Below are positions 1-12,800 of a stretch of 64,000 nucleotides of DNA, piece after piece; the stretch's first letter is position 1, and each line of letters starts with the position of its first letter. Origin of the DNA: Effrenium voratum (Eukaryota; Sar; Dinophyceae; Suessiales; Symbiodiniaceae); NCBI GenBank assembly GCA_963377175.1, contig CAUJNA010003079.1:312501-376500 (forward strand), written 5' to 3'. The notes under the pieces were generated by a model, which was not told where the DNA came from, made no database searches, and saw only the letters and a list, made by a program, of their open reading frames with translations. Both the position numbers and the translations under genes were made by a program.

Positions 1-709
1 AGTCAAGATGCCCCAAGTTGGTTCCAGCACCACTGGCCTTCGGGGACAAAGAACTTAGTCTGCGAATCAGAAGCATCGATTCTATGCTCCGTTCAGCCAA
101 GCAAGCCTTGAAAATTCCCCCCCCCCTCACAGTGGTGTGTTTCCTTTTGGCCCTGGCACCTTTCGCAGGGTCCCAAGACGTCGTGGCAGACATTCGTCCG
201 GAAGATGACAACCAAAGGCCCTAGCAATGCTCTTGGGGTTTGGTCACAGTGTGTGTCAAATGCAGGGTTTCCCTCCTTGAAGCAACCAAACGAAATAGCA
301 ATTGCCCTCAAACGCAAGCACACCAGCCCGCTATTTCTCTGAGCTGTCTTTACATAAGAAAAACAAAAGATTAAGTACCCTCAAAAACACATCCACAAAT
401 CCACACACACCCACTAGGCTTCTTTACAAGCAACCACAAGGCATTTACCCTCAACAAAAACAAACAGTACCCCACTCAGGGCTGTGGAAAATGGAATCCA
501 CTTCTGTGCTACAACGGAAAGGGCCTAACCCCAAAGACAAATTCACCCCCAAAGAAAAGGGCACTTTTTGTGGTTGCACAAACCCGGAGTGATCCACCGC
601 GACCCTGAGCCCACTCAAGCCGCAATTGCTTCTACACACCCACACCCACTAGGCTTCTTTACAAACAAAAGGCATTTACCCGCAAAAAAAAAAATGGCAT
701 AGAGACGCC

Positions 710-859
710 GTTCAGTCGCCGCAGTCGCTCGATGCTCTGGGCGTCAGGCTGGGGAGGCGGCTGCAGCGGCAGGTCCCTGGCGCGCTTCAGCAGGCGGAGC
801 CCTGGGGGCGTCAGGGACTCCATGCTGCTCTCGCGCTGGTGCCGGAGGACCAGCTCCAC
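710..859 (-). CDS. Gene D candidate exon
   Basis: Fifty codons, VELVLRHQRESSMESLTPP to SIERLRRLN, with a PLQPPPQP stretch. The acceptor is GGCAG|GTG, and the end is set at a GC-type donor. Membership of gene D is only by strand and position. Confidence 0.4.
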
Positions 860-3800
860 CTGCCTGCAGTTTGGGACTCGGGCGCGAGCTAAGGGTCGAG
901 GTCTATTTTTCTTAGGTTGGTTCATAGGGCAAAACTACAGTAGCCAAACCTGGGCCGCCCTCAGATCCCCGGCTAAAAGTTTAGCTCTCAGTGGGTTACA
1001 TGCAAATCCCCTAGACAAAACACTAAAAGGCAAAAAAAGCTAAGGGGATGGCTGGGAGCCACCAAGAAACTGTTGTCGAGCACCACCAATCTTATTTTAG
1101 TGGGATTGTTATGTTCACTGGGGGTACCGGATTTTGACCCATGGCCATCTCTTAGTTTGGTTGAAAGGGAAGAGCAAAACTCTAGTAACCAAACTGCTGT
1201 CTTGTGCTTTTTTCTTTGCTTTGTTGTGTGCTTGTTTTTGGTTGGGGGGGTAGTTCTAAAGGAAATCAAATCTCACTTCCGACCGAGTGGATTGGCCAAA
1301 CTGACATGCTCCACCCCCGAGAAGTACGGAACTCAGGGAGTGAGAATATCAAGTTGGCTTCCACCCCCACCCTCCCCACCCCACCCCCCCACCCCAAAAA
1401 AAAAGGGCAAGGCCACCCCGCCCGTTTGTTCAAACCCCTCGGAGTTGTTGATTTTTTGTTGTCCAGGGCTTCGAAGCAGAACGCCCTAGGCCCCCTGCAA
1501 AAGTTAAGCTGGTTGAAGGTAACATGATGGAAACCCAAAGGCCAAAACGAAAAAAAGATAAGCTAAGTCTGGCAATGTCTCCACTTGGCCAAGCTCACAG
1601 AGATTCGAATGGCTCCTTTTGGGTGGCAACAATAACTGGGGCAACAAAAAGGGCCTCAACAAGAGAACTGAGATTCAGCTTCAGGTTGCCCGTGTTAAAC
1701 ATTTCGTCCCCCAGAAACCTCCAAAACCCGCAGCTTTTCTGAGTCCAAGCAATGGATTTTTCACATCCGGTCCATAGGGGAAAATGAGATTTCAGAGACT
1801 GAGAACCTACTGACCTTGCGGGCAACGTGGATTCGATTTCACAGGCTACGTGACTTGGCTCTAGAATCGGCTGGAGCCGTACCGTCCGGCATGAAATTCT
1901 TAATCTCTCAGGGTGCTCACCTTTTGTGCCTGGAAACCAAAAGGGGACAAGGTCAGCCTTAGGTTTGGGAAAGTGAACAATGTTGACCCCATGTTAATCA
2001 ACCAGTGGGGGCCCCTCCAAAAGTGGTCTGATTCCCCACATTTCGCCCAGGAAGAAGAACCAACCCCCCTTATAAACTGGTTGGTTGATTAGAATAGGGT
2101 CGAAATTAGGTGTAGCTGTTCTTGCTTCCATTCTTGGGTCAAGTTTGAAGGGAAACGAAATGAAATCACTACTCAACTGGTTGGTTGGTTCACATGGGGT
2201 CAACAACTAGGTCCTCCAGTAGAGAGGTTAGAATAAGCCGATTCTTTCTGTAGTCTATTTTAGTAGGGGAACCCTCCTAACCAAAAAAAGGGGTGAGAAA
2301 GGGCACCTAACTGGCGACCTTGACTTTCTACACAAACATTAGATTTCACCCCTGGATCCCCAGTTGCCTTTTTTTCCAGCTACTTTGAGCAAGTTGTGGG
2401 CCACTAGTGGGTAAAGTGGCCGGAAAAAAGTGGCTACTTGGGGTTCCAGGTGCGGGGTCGACCGTGTTTTTTCTCCCTCCGCGCGGCTTGAGGGCTTCCA
2501 GGTTCTTGGTGGCCCTTTTAGCGTCTGCGGGCTGCAGCCAGTCCTGGCGAGGCTGAGGCACAAAAGGCTTGCTTCGTGGTCGGACGGGGGAAAAGAAAAA
2601 CGTGTTCATTTCAGCAAATGGAAGAATCGGGGAGGGTGGAGGTTGAACTGGCAAGGTGGAAGCCCTGAGTGGAAAGGGCTGCGGTTGGGAACGTTTAGGG
2701 CGGCTTTGTCTGGACGGGCTCAAGGAGCCATATTTCCAACTTAAGAACATTGACAGCCAACAGAAAATCCACGAAAAGCATCCATTTCAAAATACCTCAG
2801 GACCACCGAGAAAATCATTCCAGTGATAGATCCCTTTTTTAGCACAAAGAAAAAAGCACATATGTGAATTGAAGCTGTGTCTGTTGCCTTCGAGTTGGTC
2901 AAAAAAGGTGGTGTCATATGGGTCGTCAAAATAGGATCCTAGCCAAAAACAAGGTACCGCCAAAAAAGCAAACACAATACACACACACACACACATATGA
3001 GTCAAAGCTGTCCCCGGGGTAGGCTGAAAGTAAAGTATCATATGCTCTGGTTCCGAAAATGATATACGCTCTGGTGCTGTTTCAGATTTAGCTTCCAAGA
3101 GTACCAGTCTGAACACAGTGGTGCAAGCCTGCCTGTTCGACATTATGCGACTGTTCATTGCATGCCCCCTTGCCATACAGCACCTAAAGGGCATGATCAC
3201 GTCAGTGAATAGTTGAAAAGCTTTCTTGCTAGAGGCGCCCCCGAACAAGCACCACTATTTGCAAAGTACAACTATATGATTGATACTGCGCATTCTGTTT
3301 GTGAAAAAAATGATCATAATGGCAATGGTGATGCTAATGATGCTAGCGAAAGCATTTCGCACGGGACGCGTGCAACGACTGCCTCTTTTTCGCGGCTCTT
3401 TCCCTCTGCGATTGTTCGGATCGCGGTGCAAGAATTAGGGTTCAACCCCCCCCAAACCAATCGACAACTACAAATCCAACCGCCCAAGCGGCACAAGAAT
3501 TAGGGTCCAACCCCCCCAAACAAATCAAAACTAGAAATTCAACCGCGCAAACGGCTAAAAGGAGGACCTCAAGGCTTAAGTCTAGGGGGGTGAAAAAGGA
3601 ATTTCTCCAGCCAGCCATCGAGTCATCTAAGGCTCTCCATGCCATGCCTTGTCGACAGCCCCAAAATCAAGAATTCTGAGCTGGCCAAAATCGATCGAAA
3701 ACAGCACCTTACCTCTTGCAGAGGCCGGGATTTAACAGGTTGACACTTAGAATCTTGAGAGTTTTATATATATATATATATGTATATGTGTCCAGGGGAC

Positions 3801-6800
3801 AAAATCCCGTGCCCTCAGTGAACATCCCAAGCCCCACTAAAATCCAGCTGCGCTGTGTGTCTTCGAGCTCGAAGAGCGAGGGCAACCCTACTCGTAGGGT
3901 ATACCGCCGACGTGTTTTGTTGCAACCCAAGCTCCTCCTCAGCATTGCCTGCATCACCTGCACGCAGGCCGGCCCAAACACTTGGACCCCAAAACATCCC
4001 CGGCCTCCCTGGCCTTGCGACGGGCTTCTGATGCCACGTTGCCCGACCTTCAAAAGCGATACCGTGCAAATCGCCCCGGACAGTCGCCAGCATCCCCACC
4101 AACATCCTCTGCATCCTTGGGATGCGCTTTTTGGTCTGATGGGCTTTCGGTGTCAGACCCGCTGGACGCAAAGCAGGCACACATGCAAGCTAGAGTGGAT
4201 GAGTGCATGCTCAGTGTCAGGGGGGTTGGGCAAGCAACCTTGCCTCTTGCGCGTGTGGGTTCGCATTGGGTGGGCGCGTGGTGTGTGGGTTCGCGGGCGG
4301 CGTGGGTGATGTGTCGGCGCAACTGCGCGGAGCAGGTCCGCAGGTCAGGCTCTGAAACAAGGTCCCGCCTAAACAGAGTTCTTCTTAGAGTGCTCCCCAT
4401 CTCACCCGTCCGACCGGCCAGCGCAGCTGGTGATGGCGAAGCCCTAGGATAGACTAAAAGCGCGTGGTGCACCTGCCCCAAAATGGTCCATACCCATATA
4501 GACATGTGGACCAAATCACCGAAACCAAACAGGTGAAAGGTCGAATTGCTTTGGCTGCAGGTAAGTTGCACGTACAAACTGGCAGGAATGCCTGAAAATG
4601 GCAAAAGCCACCAACACAAGCGGACCCTCAAAAAAAGAGCATTTGCAGGGAGGGTGTGGGAGGGCAACGGGGAGCCTGCCGTGCGCATACCCAAAAAGAA
4701 TGCAAAGGATAAAACACGCCTTTCATGTCCAGATGCAGCAGGTGCAATTCCTCTTGCGGAATTCAGAGGTGCAACCCTCACTAAGCTTCGGAATCTTTTT
4801 TACGAACGGATCGAGGATACACATCCAACCTTCCCGCTGGCTCCTGATTTCGCGGCTTCTTTGCACGCCTCCTGGCGGGGCTTCAAGGTGTCTATAGAAA
4901 CCACGGGTGCAGCACAGCAGTTTCCACTGGCAATTTATTCTACCAGGTGAGAAGCTCAGACAGGGGTACGTCTCCTTTTAGCCACATCCCCAAAATGGCG
5001 GTTTTCCTTTTGGCCTTCCTTTTGGCATTTGATTCAAATCACGCAAACACCTTCACAGCCCTCTCGACTGCAGAAACCAGAAAACTATGAGCACCAAGAG
5101 TGAACATATTCTGGTCCTTTTTGCATATTCTGCGGCTCTGGGCGTGTTTCTCTGGACTGGCCTTCCTATTCGCTCCGGGTCGTGGCCATTCTGCACCCTT
5201 TGGGTCATGGACTCTCAGCGGCGCGCTGGCTTTGTCGCAGTTAGGTGACTTTCGTTTGCCTAGGCCACTGGAAAAAACATGTCCAGTGGTCATCGGTTCC
5301 CTTTCACTCCAACAAAAAGAACAACAACTCTTAAGCAAATGGAAGGTGACAGGCAGAGCTTCCTTTGATATGTCGTCAAGTACTTGACTTGGTCGGACCT
5401 AGTTCCGGCGCAATCTTCAGAGAAACTGTTTCTGGCGTTGGGCGAGGGACCCTCTCCTGGTTGTCCTTCTATCCCTCTTTGACGTGTCAAAAGATTGGCA
5501 TGCCTCGAGAAAACCGACGCGGGGGCACCCCTCATCTCTACCGGAAGCACGCGACCAAGTAACTCTTTGATTGCAACCACCAGCTTGGAAGCTAAGACAT
5601 GGGCACTTTTCCTTTTAAGCACGCCTCCAACATGGTGGCTTTCGTTTTGGTTTTCCTTTAGAACCACGAAACAAAGATACTTCTCAAATGGTTTCCTTTT
5701 GTTTCCCTTGCTCCCCTCAACGACGAAACGCCTAATGTTGACCCCATAGTAATCAACCCCAGTGTGTTGATAGGGGGGTGTCCCTGGGTGAAATGTGGGG
5801 ATTCATCGCGTTTGGAGGGGAACACCTTCCCCGTGTATTAACCAACTTGGGTTGATTAATGTGGGGCCAACATTACTCACTTTCCCAAAGCTAAGGCTGA
5901 CCTTGTCCAGGGATCTTTACATTGTACACCTGAACATTGCCTTGTAAATGGTGGGTTCCCTTTATTTTGGTGTTGAAAAAGCAATGTTTCAAATGGTTGC
6001 AAAATGTATCTTTTAAGGAGCCCTGTTGTCGCCTTTTGGTTTCCCTGACTTGGTCCATGTCCAGTCACGGGCACGAAACGTATCAGCACATCCCATGGTC
6101 CTGGGCGTGTCCTCCACGTCAACGTCGACATAGGCCAGGCCCGTTCGCACCCTTGCGCCCTCCGTAAGTGGCAGGTCGAGGCGCGCCAAGCGGTCCAGCC
6201 AGCGCGACAGGACAGAGGTCTTCCTCGACTTGTTTTTGCCAGCTTCCCAACCGGATCCCATCTTGAAAAGAATGGTTGGGATTGGTGGGGTACCCATTTA
6301 CCCACAAGACACACTTGAATCACTTTGACGGTCTTGGCCTGGATTGGTGAAGTTCCCATTTACCCACAAGAGCCACCGTGACCGGCTTGGTTTGGCTTGC
6401 TTTGGTGGGCCTGGTTCTCCAAAAAAACAAGAATCAGGATCGGCGCTTTCTTGGCATCCACACATGGCTGAAATCAGCTTCCTAATTGGTGGTTGCGTTG
6501 GAGGCGTGGTTAAGGGTGGTTGCCACAACCAAAAATCTTAAGAACCAGGAGTTCAAATCCAAATCCAAGACACTTCAAACCCACCCTGAGGCTTCCTAAT
6601 TCGGGATAGTCCATTACTGGTTTAGAGTGAGTTTGTTTAGAAGTTTCTTTAGGGAGTCTTGCTGGTTTAAGGTTTCTTTAGGGTTTCTTTAGGTTTGGCG
6701 GTTTGGTTTTAAGGTTGGTCCTAGTTTTTGTGGCGGTTTAGGGTGGGTTTAGTGGTGGCTTTAGGGTTGGCTTAGGGTGGTTTTGGGGCCCAAACGTGGT

Positions 6801-9800
6801 TTTAGGGTGGGCGGTGGATTCATTGGGGTTCGTTCAGAGTTTTAGGCTTGCCTTTTGAGGTCATCACAAAGCCAAACAACAGCCCCTATTCCGAAGCGGG
6901 GGGTTGGGGGGGGCGCAGACCCCCCATCTACAGAGACCTGGGAGGCAAGAAGCCACCAACCAAAAATGCAAAAAAGCAAAAAGCCGGTGATGCTGCGGTG
7001 TTTCTGGTGATGCGGAAAGCCGAAGCACAAAAAGCCGAAAAGCAAAAAAGCCAAGAAGCCAAAAGCCAAAATTGCCCAAACTCCAAGAAGCCAAAGGCCA
7101 AAAAGCCAAGAAGCTAAGAAGCCAACTAAGGTAAAATCCAGGAACAAAACCTGAAGCAAAACGGGAAAAATCCCCAAAAAAAACGCCCCCCCCTCCGAAT
7201 CCAGCGCGGAGGATAGCTGCCTGATGGGCCCAAACTGTTACTTCCACAGGGGGCTCAAAAACAAAATGAGGGTTAGACATCCCTTCCAACAGTTTTTTTG
7301 TTTTCAGGATTTGTCAGGTGGTGTGTGTTCTTTGGACTTGGCATTCGCCGCAAAGCTTGACTGCCGACACCTGACCAACAAAAAGAAACAAAAACATGTG
7401 CCTCAAGTGTAGCAACACGAACCTGGGGTATGTCAAGGCTCCCTGGTGCAAGTTTGGTACGCAATTCCTGGGTACAGTTCCTGGGTGAACCTAGCAAGAA
7501 CTCAAAACCCTGGTGCAAGTGCAGGGATCCTTACATTATACACCTGGTATTGCCTTGTAAATGGTGGTTTCCCTTTATTTTGGTGGAAGAAGCCATGTTA
7601 CGGGCAAAATGTTGCTTTTAAGGAGCCCTGAAGTGTGAACCACCTCAAGTTTAGCCACACGAACTTGGGGTATGTCAAAACTCTTAAGCCACTTGCAAGA
7701 AAACCCCCTACCGATCGATCCCGTGGCTTTGAGTGCAAGTATCGTTGTGGTTGCAACTTGTTTTATCCTCGTGGCAAAACGTGCTTTTACCTTTTTTTGT
7801 GGGGTTTAAATAGGGAAAGCCCCGTTGTTTTTGATTTCTATCACTTTCTGTGGGCTTAAGGAAAAAAACGATTCCGGCTTTTTCCCGAAACAAGTTGAAG
7901 TCCAAGGATCCGTTACCAAATCTCGCTCCCTGAGTGGATTGGCCAGAACAGCTGAGAACTTCAAATAAAACCCCTAAAATGGTCCAAACCTTCAAAGTTG
8001 AATTAACGTCCAGGAGCTCCAAACTTTCTGGCCCCAAACTTTCTGGCCCCAAACTGGCCCCAAACTTTCTGGCCGGGCCATTTCAACCGCCGGCCCGCCG
8101 ACGGCCGGCCCCCCGATGAAATCTTGATCGCCAGGGCTCATGAGATCGAAGAAGAACATCGGCATGCCGCAGGCCAGGATCAAGTCTGGATTGCTGAAGT
8201 GGATGTGTTTCCTCGGGGAAAAACCCGAGGAAAATACAAGGTGAAGTCACCTTTCGGGACCTAAAGGTGACCAAAAAGCGGATCTCTCTCTGACAAAAAA
8301 AGGTGATCACCTGTTGGGATGACCAACCAGGTTGCCAAAAAGCGGATCTCTCTCTCTGAAACAAAAGGCGACGCCCAAAAAAAGGTTGCCAAAAACAGGT
8401 TGCCAACAACCGGCAGAAAAAACAGCCAGGTCCACGTCTGGAATCTTCCCCTCGCTTCTTTTCCGGCGAGCGGCAGCTTGCGCCGGAGCACCGCGTTCAG
8501 CTTCTCCGCGGTGCCCTCGCGCTCCGTGTGCTTGGCGTCCACCGCCATGGGCACGAACTCAGCGAAGCGCTCCGCGTCCAAGGATTGGGCCCCGGCTTTC
8601 AGGATCTGGCCCACGATCCTCGGACGCAACTGGGTTCTCCAGTAGAGAGGTTGGAATGAGGGTACCAACTTTTTTCTGTAGTCTATTTTAGTAGGGGAAC
8701 CCTCCCCAAAAAAATTGTAAAAGGGCACACCCACCCACTTCCGATCGAGTGGAGTCGGAAAAAGGTGGATTGATCCCAGGGTTTCAGCCAGGCCAACTGA
8801 GAGCCACGATCCTGGGACGGATCAAAAAGCCCGAGCTTCAGGGATCCGAATCTTTCCAGGAAACCACCAAAACCCAGGGAAACAGCCGGTTTGTGAAAAG
8901 AACGATGGTTGAACATAATGGGGAATCAACCCCTAGAGAGCTGGTGCGATAGGGATAGGGTTGGAATGAACACCTTTGGTCCGCTGAAAGGAAACCACCA
9001 GTTGGATGTTTTATAAGCGAAGGCAGGCCTGCTCTGGTTGGGAGGTACTCCCCAACCAACATCTCCCCGGGTTTTCATTGTGTATGGATGAGAAGTTATG
9101 TGAGGCATTGCCTCAAAGAGCCAAGCCTCACAGAAGGGGGCATACCGAACCTTGGTCCATCTGAAGTGGTCCACATTTGCCAAGTCTTTTAAACGCAGCC
9201 CTCAAAAATTTCCTTGCGAAGCCCCAAAATGCCCAACCCAATTCCTGATTGGCCACAAAAGTAAGCAAACCTTTTTACCAAATAGTTCAAACACAAACAC
9301 ACCGTGTCCACAACGTAGGTTACCTGTTGGACAAATTGATGACCCTGGCAAATAAAACTCGTCTAAACCAGTGGAACCCACCTATTTCCAACCAAGCGAA
9401 CCAATCAAAAGGACATCTATGGCCCACCATGAGTGAAACCAAATCGACGGCTGTCCTCAGATCCCCTCCGAATAGTTTCACTAGCGTAAATGGACACCCC
9501 ATCAAACCAACCAAAAAGCCAAAAAATGCTAAACATGGCTAAAAAGCTCAAGGGAGCCACCAAACCAACCGCAAACCTCCAGGAAGTTTTTCTGCGAGCG
9601 GCAGGGACTTGAACTCCGCGCCGGCCTCTGGCAGCGCCCCCACCGACTCCAAGATCCGCACCTTGCGCCAAGGCCTTGGCATCGTCCGAGCCCGAAGTGG
9701 GAGAACCAAGCGCGACCGAGGAAAGGAGGTGCAATGGGATTGCGCCCAGTTTGTCTCTGGCTTTCTTTGATGCGATTCTCTTTTTTGACGTGTTGGCTGA

Positions 9801-12800
9801 TGTGTCTGCCTGTGGATGTGTTTACTTGTTTACTTGCAAGTGTTTTTTTCAAGGGACGTCATCAACAAAAGCATCATTTGTGCAAACGGGCGGCTTCAAG
9901 GAGGCATCGCGCTCAACCACCTCGCTCGTCGCAAAGTCCATGAACTCCTTCGAATGGAACATCTGGGCAAACAAATGAAAATTGCACCCCGAAAATTCGG
10001 GGACATCCCCCAACACTTGAAAGGCTCTACACTGAAGTGTGGGGAAGACTCGCAGCGTCGTCAAATGGACCAAACCCAGCGGTATACGGCAGAGGTCACA
10101 AGCAAACCAAACGCACCAAGGAAAAACAGGAACCGTCATGGGTAAGCTCGCTCCTTCTACCCCAAAGTGAGCTCGCGATAATTTGCTCAGAACCCAAGAA
10201 AAACAAACAGCGGTTGCTCAAGGCAAACCGCCAGACAAGGAACAATGCCGACCTGGCCCCGAACTGTTGAAAGGTCAACTTAGGCCCCAGCTGCCCAGCC
10301 GAATGGAGAAAAACAACCGGACCCCTTTTGTGGGCTGCCCTCAGATCCCCGGCTAACAGTTTAACTCTTCGGTTAAATGGAAATCCACCCACTAAAAAGC
10401 CAAAAATATTTCAGGCTAAAAAGCGAAGGGAGTCACAATCAAAACCCGGTATTAAAATGGTCTACCCAGAACCATGTAAAGCATTCTGAAGGCATCCGCA
10501 ACTACTTCTGGCTGGGACTGCTAGTAACCTTCATCTACCCGGGTTTAGATTGTGGCTCAAGGGGCCGGATGGCTGGGAACCACCGAGTTGGAATAAACCT
10601 AGAGTCTCCATGACCCGAATCAAAAATGGGTCATTGACCAACCAATATTTTGGGCAATGACCCCATTGTTTAAGGGTCAGAAGCAGGCTCCAGGAAGGCT
10701 AAAAAGCTAAGGACTCGTCGATCGCATGTGCCGAGGCGCCGGGATCTGAATGCCGCGCTTGTCGGCCAGCTTGCCGTAGGCGTAGAGCACTCGCATGAGC
10801 TGCTCATCCGAGAAAGCCTCTCAAAATACTGGCCCCATGATTTTACCATGATCAAAGTCAGCTGCGAAGTGGTAGCTTAAAGGGAAACAATTCCCGTCTC
10901 TGACTTTGATAACCCCCAGAAACAGTCAAAATAATGGCCCTAGAAGAAACCTCGAGGAAAGCGTCAGGAGCAAAAAAGGGCGGGGCTCTTCGGGTGCTTC
11001 TTCGGGTTTTTTCCTGTGTTGCAACTTGCCCAAGGGACCTGGAAATTTCTCAGGCGGAACCTCGACCATGGGCAACGACATGCTGAGGCAATTGTTTGGT
11101 TTGCCTAGGGGCAAAACCCCGAAAAGGATGCCCTCAAACAAAGGACCCAGCCACCACATGTGGAACCTCGGTTGACCAAAGGATTACAGCCTTCAGCTGG
11201 CAACCAATTGCCGGTGGATTCGCTTTGGGCCAGGGAAACTCAACAGAGTTTCACAGGTGGGTGCGTCATTTCTTCAGGGTACCCTTGTTTTTGGAAAGGG
11301 ACACCGAGAGGCAAACCGCCCAAAATGGGTGTTGTTGGGTCTTTAAAGCGGCAACCAATAGGAAAACCAACCCATAAATCAGCGTTCTCCCGTTTTTAGA
11401 GGGCAAGCCAACAGGAAAACCGACCCAAATTCATGAATGTTTTCACTTTCAGGTGGAAGCCAGGAAAAAAACCCACCCAAACATGGGGAGGTCCCCTACC
11501 TACAAAGGGACACCCGGCCGTCGATCCGATCGCTGCGTCCTTGGCGCGGAGCGCGAAGACCTTGAAGAGTCTTCGGAGCAGCGGCTTGTCGAGCGCCACG
11601 TCGCGCCTGGGACTCGGGAAGCGTTTTGCGGCAGTGGGGGGGAGGGGGGGGGGAGGGTCTGGGGGGGTCCGGGGGGGGTCCGGTAAAGGGGGGTTTCAAC
11701 AAAAATGAGACAACCATGTACAAGATATGCCCAAGAAACCAAGCACGAATGAAACAAATCGCATTGGCCCCCGGAGCAATTTACTCGCATTGGGCGCAAA
11801 CGTCGCGCTCTCTGCTTTCGGGAAACTTGTGATCTCTCTAGGGGTTCATTCCAACCATTCTTTTCAACCATCCTTCTTTTCAAAAACCGGATCCGTTTTC
11901 CGAGGCTTTCCCGTTGTTGGGACCCTTAGAGTCCCTCGGCTTGTCCACCCGAATCCAAGGGTCGGGCTTTGGGACGCGCGTTTTCCTCGACTGCGAGCCG
12001 AGGTGCGGGGCATAGGCCAGCGCCTGCAGGAGTCGGCACAGCTCCGACTCGCTCAGCTCCTCGGCACGCAGACCTAGCCGGAACGCCTTGCGGGCCTTAC
12101 AAATCGACGGGTTGACCTATACAAAGAAACGCAGTTGCCACGCAGATTCTCCAAAACAGCTTTAGACATGGGCGTCCTTTTAGGGGAAATAGATGGCCCT
12201 GGTAGATGATTAAACCACCAGTTAAACCAGGAATCGCCATCTGCTTTGCCACCAAAACCACCAAAAAAAACACCTATGGCTTTAGATTTGCATCTCCAAA
12301 GGCGCCCTTGGCGCCCAGCCGCGGCCCCCCCCCAAAAAAAAGCCATCTCCTTGGCCCCAAAGGCGTGGATCGCGTGCGGCAGGTCGCGCCAAAGCCGGGC
12401 AGTGGCGGGCAGGCCAATGGTGGCAGCGCGGCCGACGGCCCAAACAAACCTCGGAAGCCGCGACGGCCTGTCCGATGGCCGCTTCTTCGAGGGATCATGT
12501 TGACTCTGGTTATCATAAACCCCTGTTTATTTAATATGGGCGCGTCCCCGGTTTTAGTGGGGATTTGTCGGATTTGTCACCTTTGGAGGGGAACACCCCC
12601 CATATTAATAAAAATGGTTTATAAATCCGGGGTCAACATTACTCATTTTTGAATCGCAAAGGCAATCTCAGGGAAACCTCCCTCTGGAGGTTCGCCACAA
12701 TTGAAAGACAGACCTGAGTTTGCGCCAGCGTTGGCCTGTTGCCCACAAACGTTTGTGGATACAACTGAGCGAAGAACTGCAAAAAGTCACGCAAGAGACT

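Larger units (their letters stand above)
860..6104. other. Gene-poor stretch between candidate exons
   Basis: Contains T1, T4, T5, T7 and T10 elements, a CA run at 2979, a TA run at 3765 and one weak exon candidate at 4310-4440. No other coding signal with matching splice sites was found; probably intronic. Confidence 0.5.

Noticed and set aside
4050..4781. 243-codon open frame on the minus strand
   Set aside because: Low-complexity His/Pro/Ala-rich, no motif, and no splice or start context; only a 130-base part was kept as a weak exon candidate.
6848..7117. Lys/Ala-rich plus-strand open frame
   Set aside because: Produced by the AAGCCAAA repeat; composition explains it fully.
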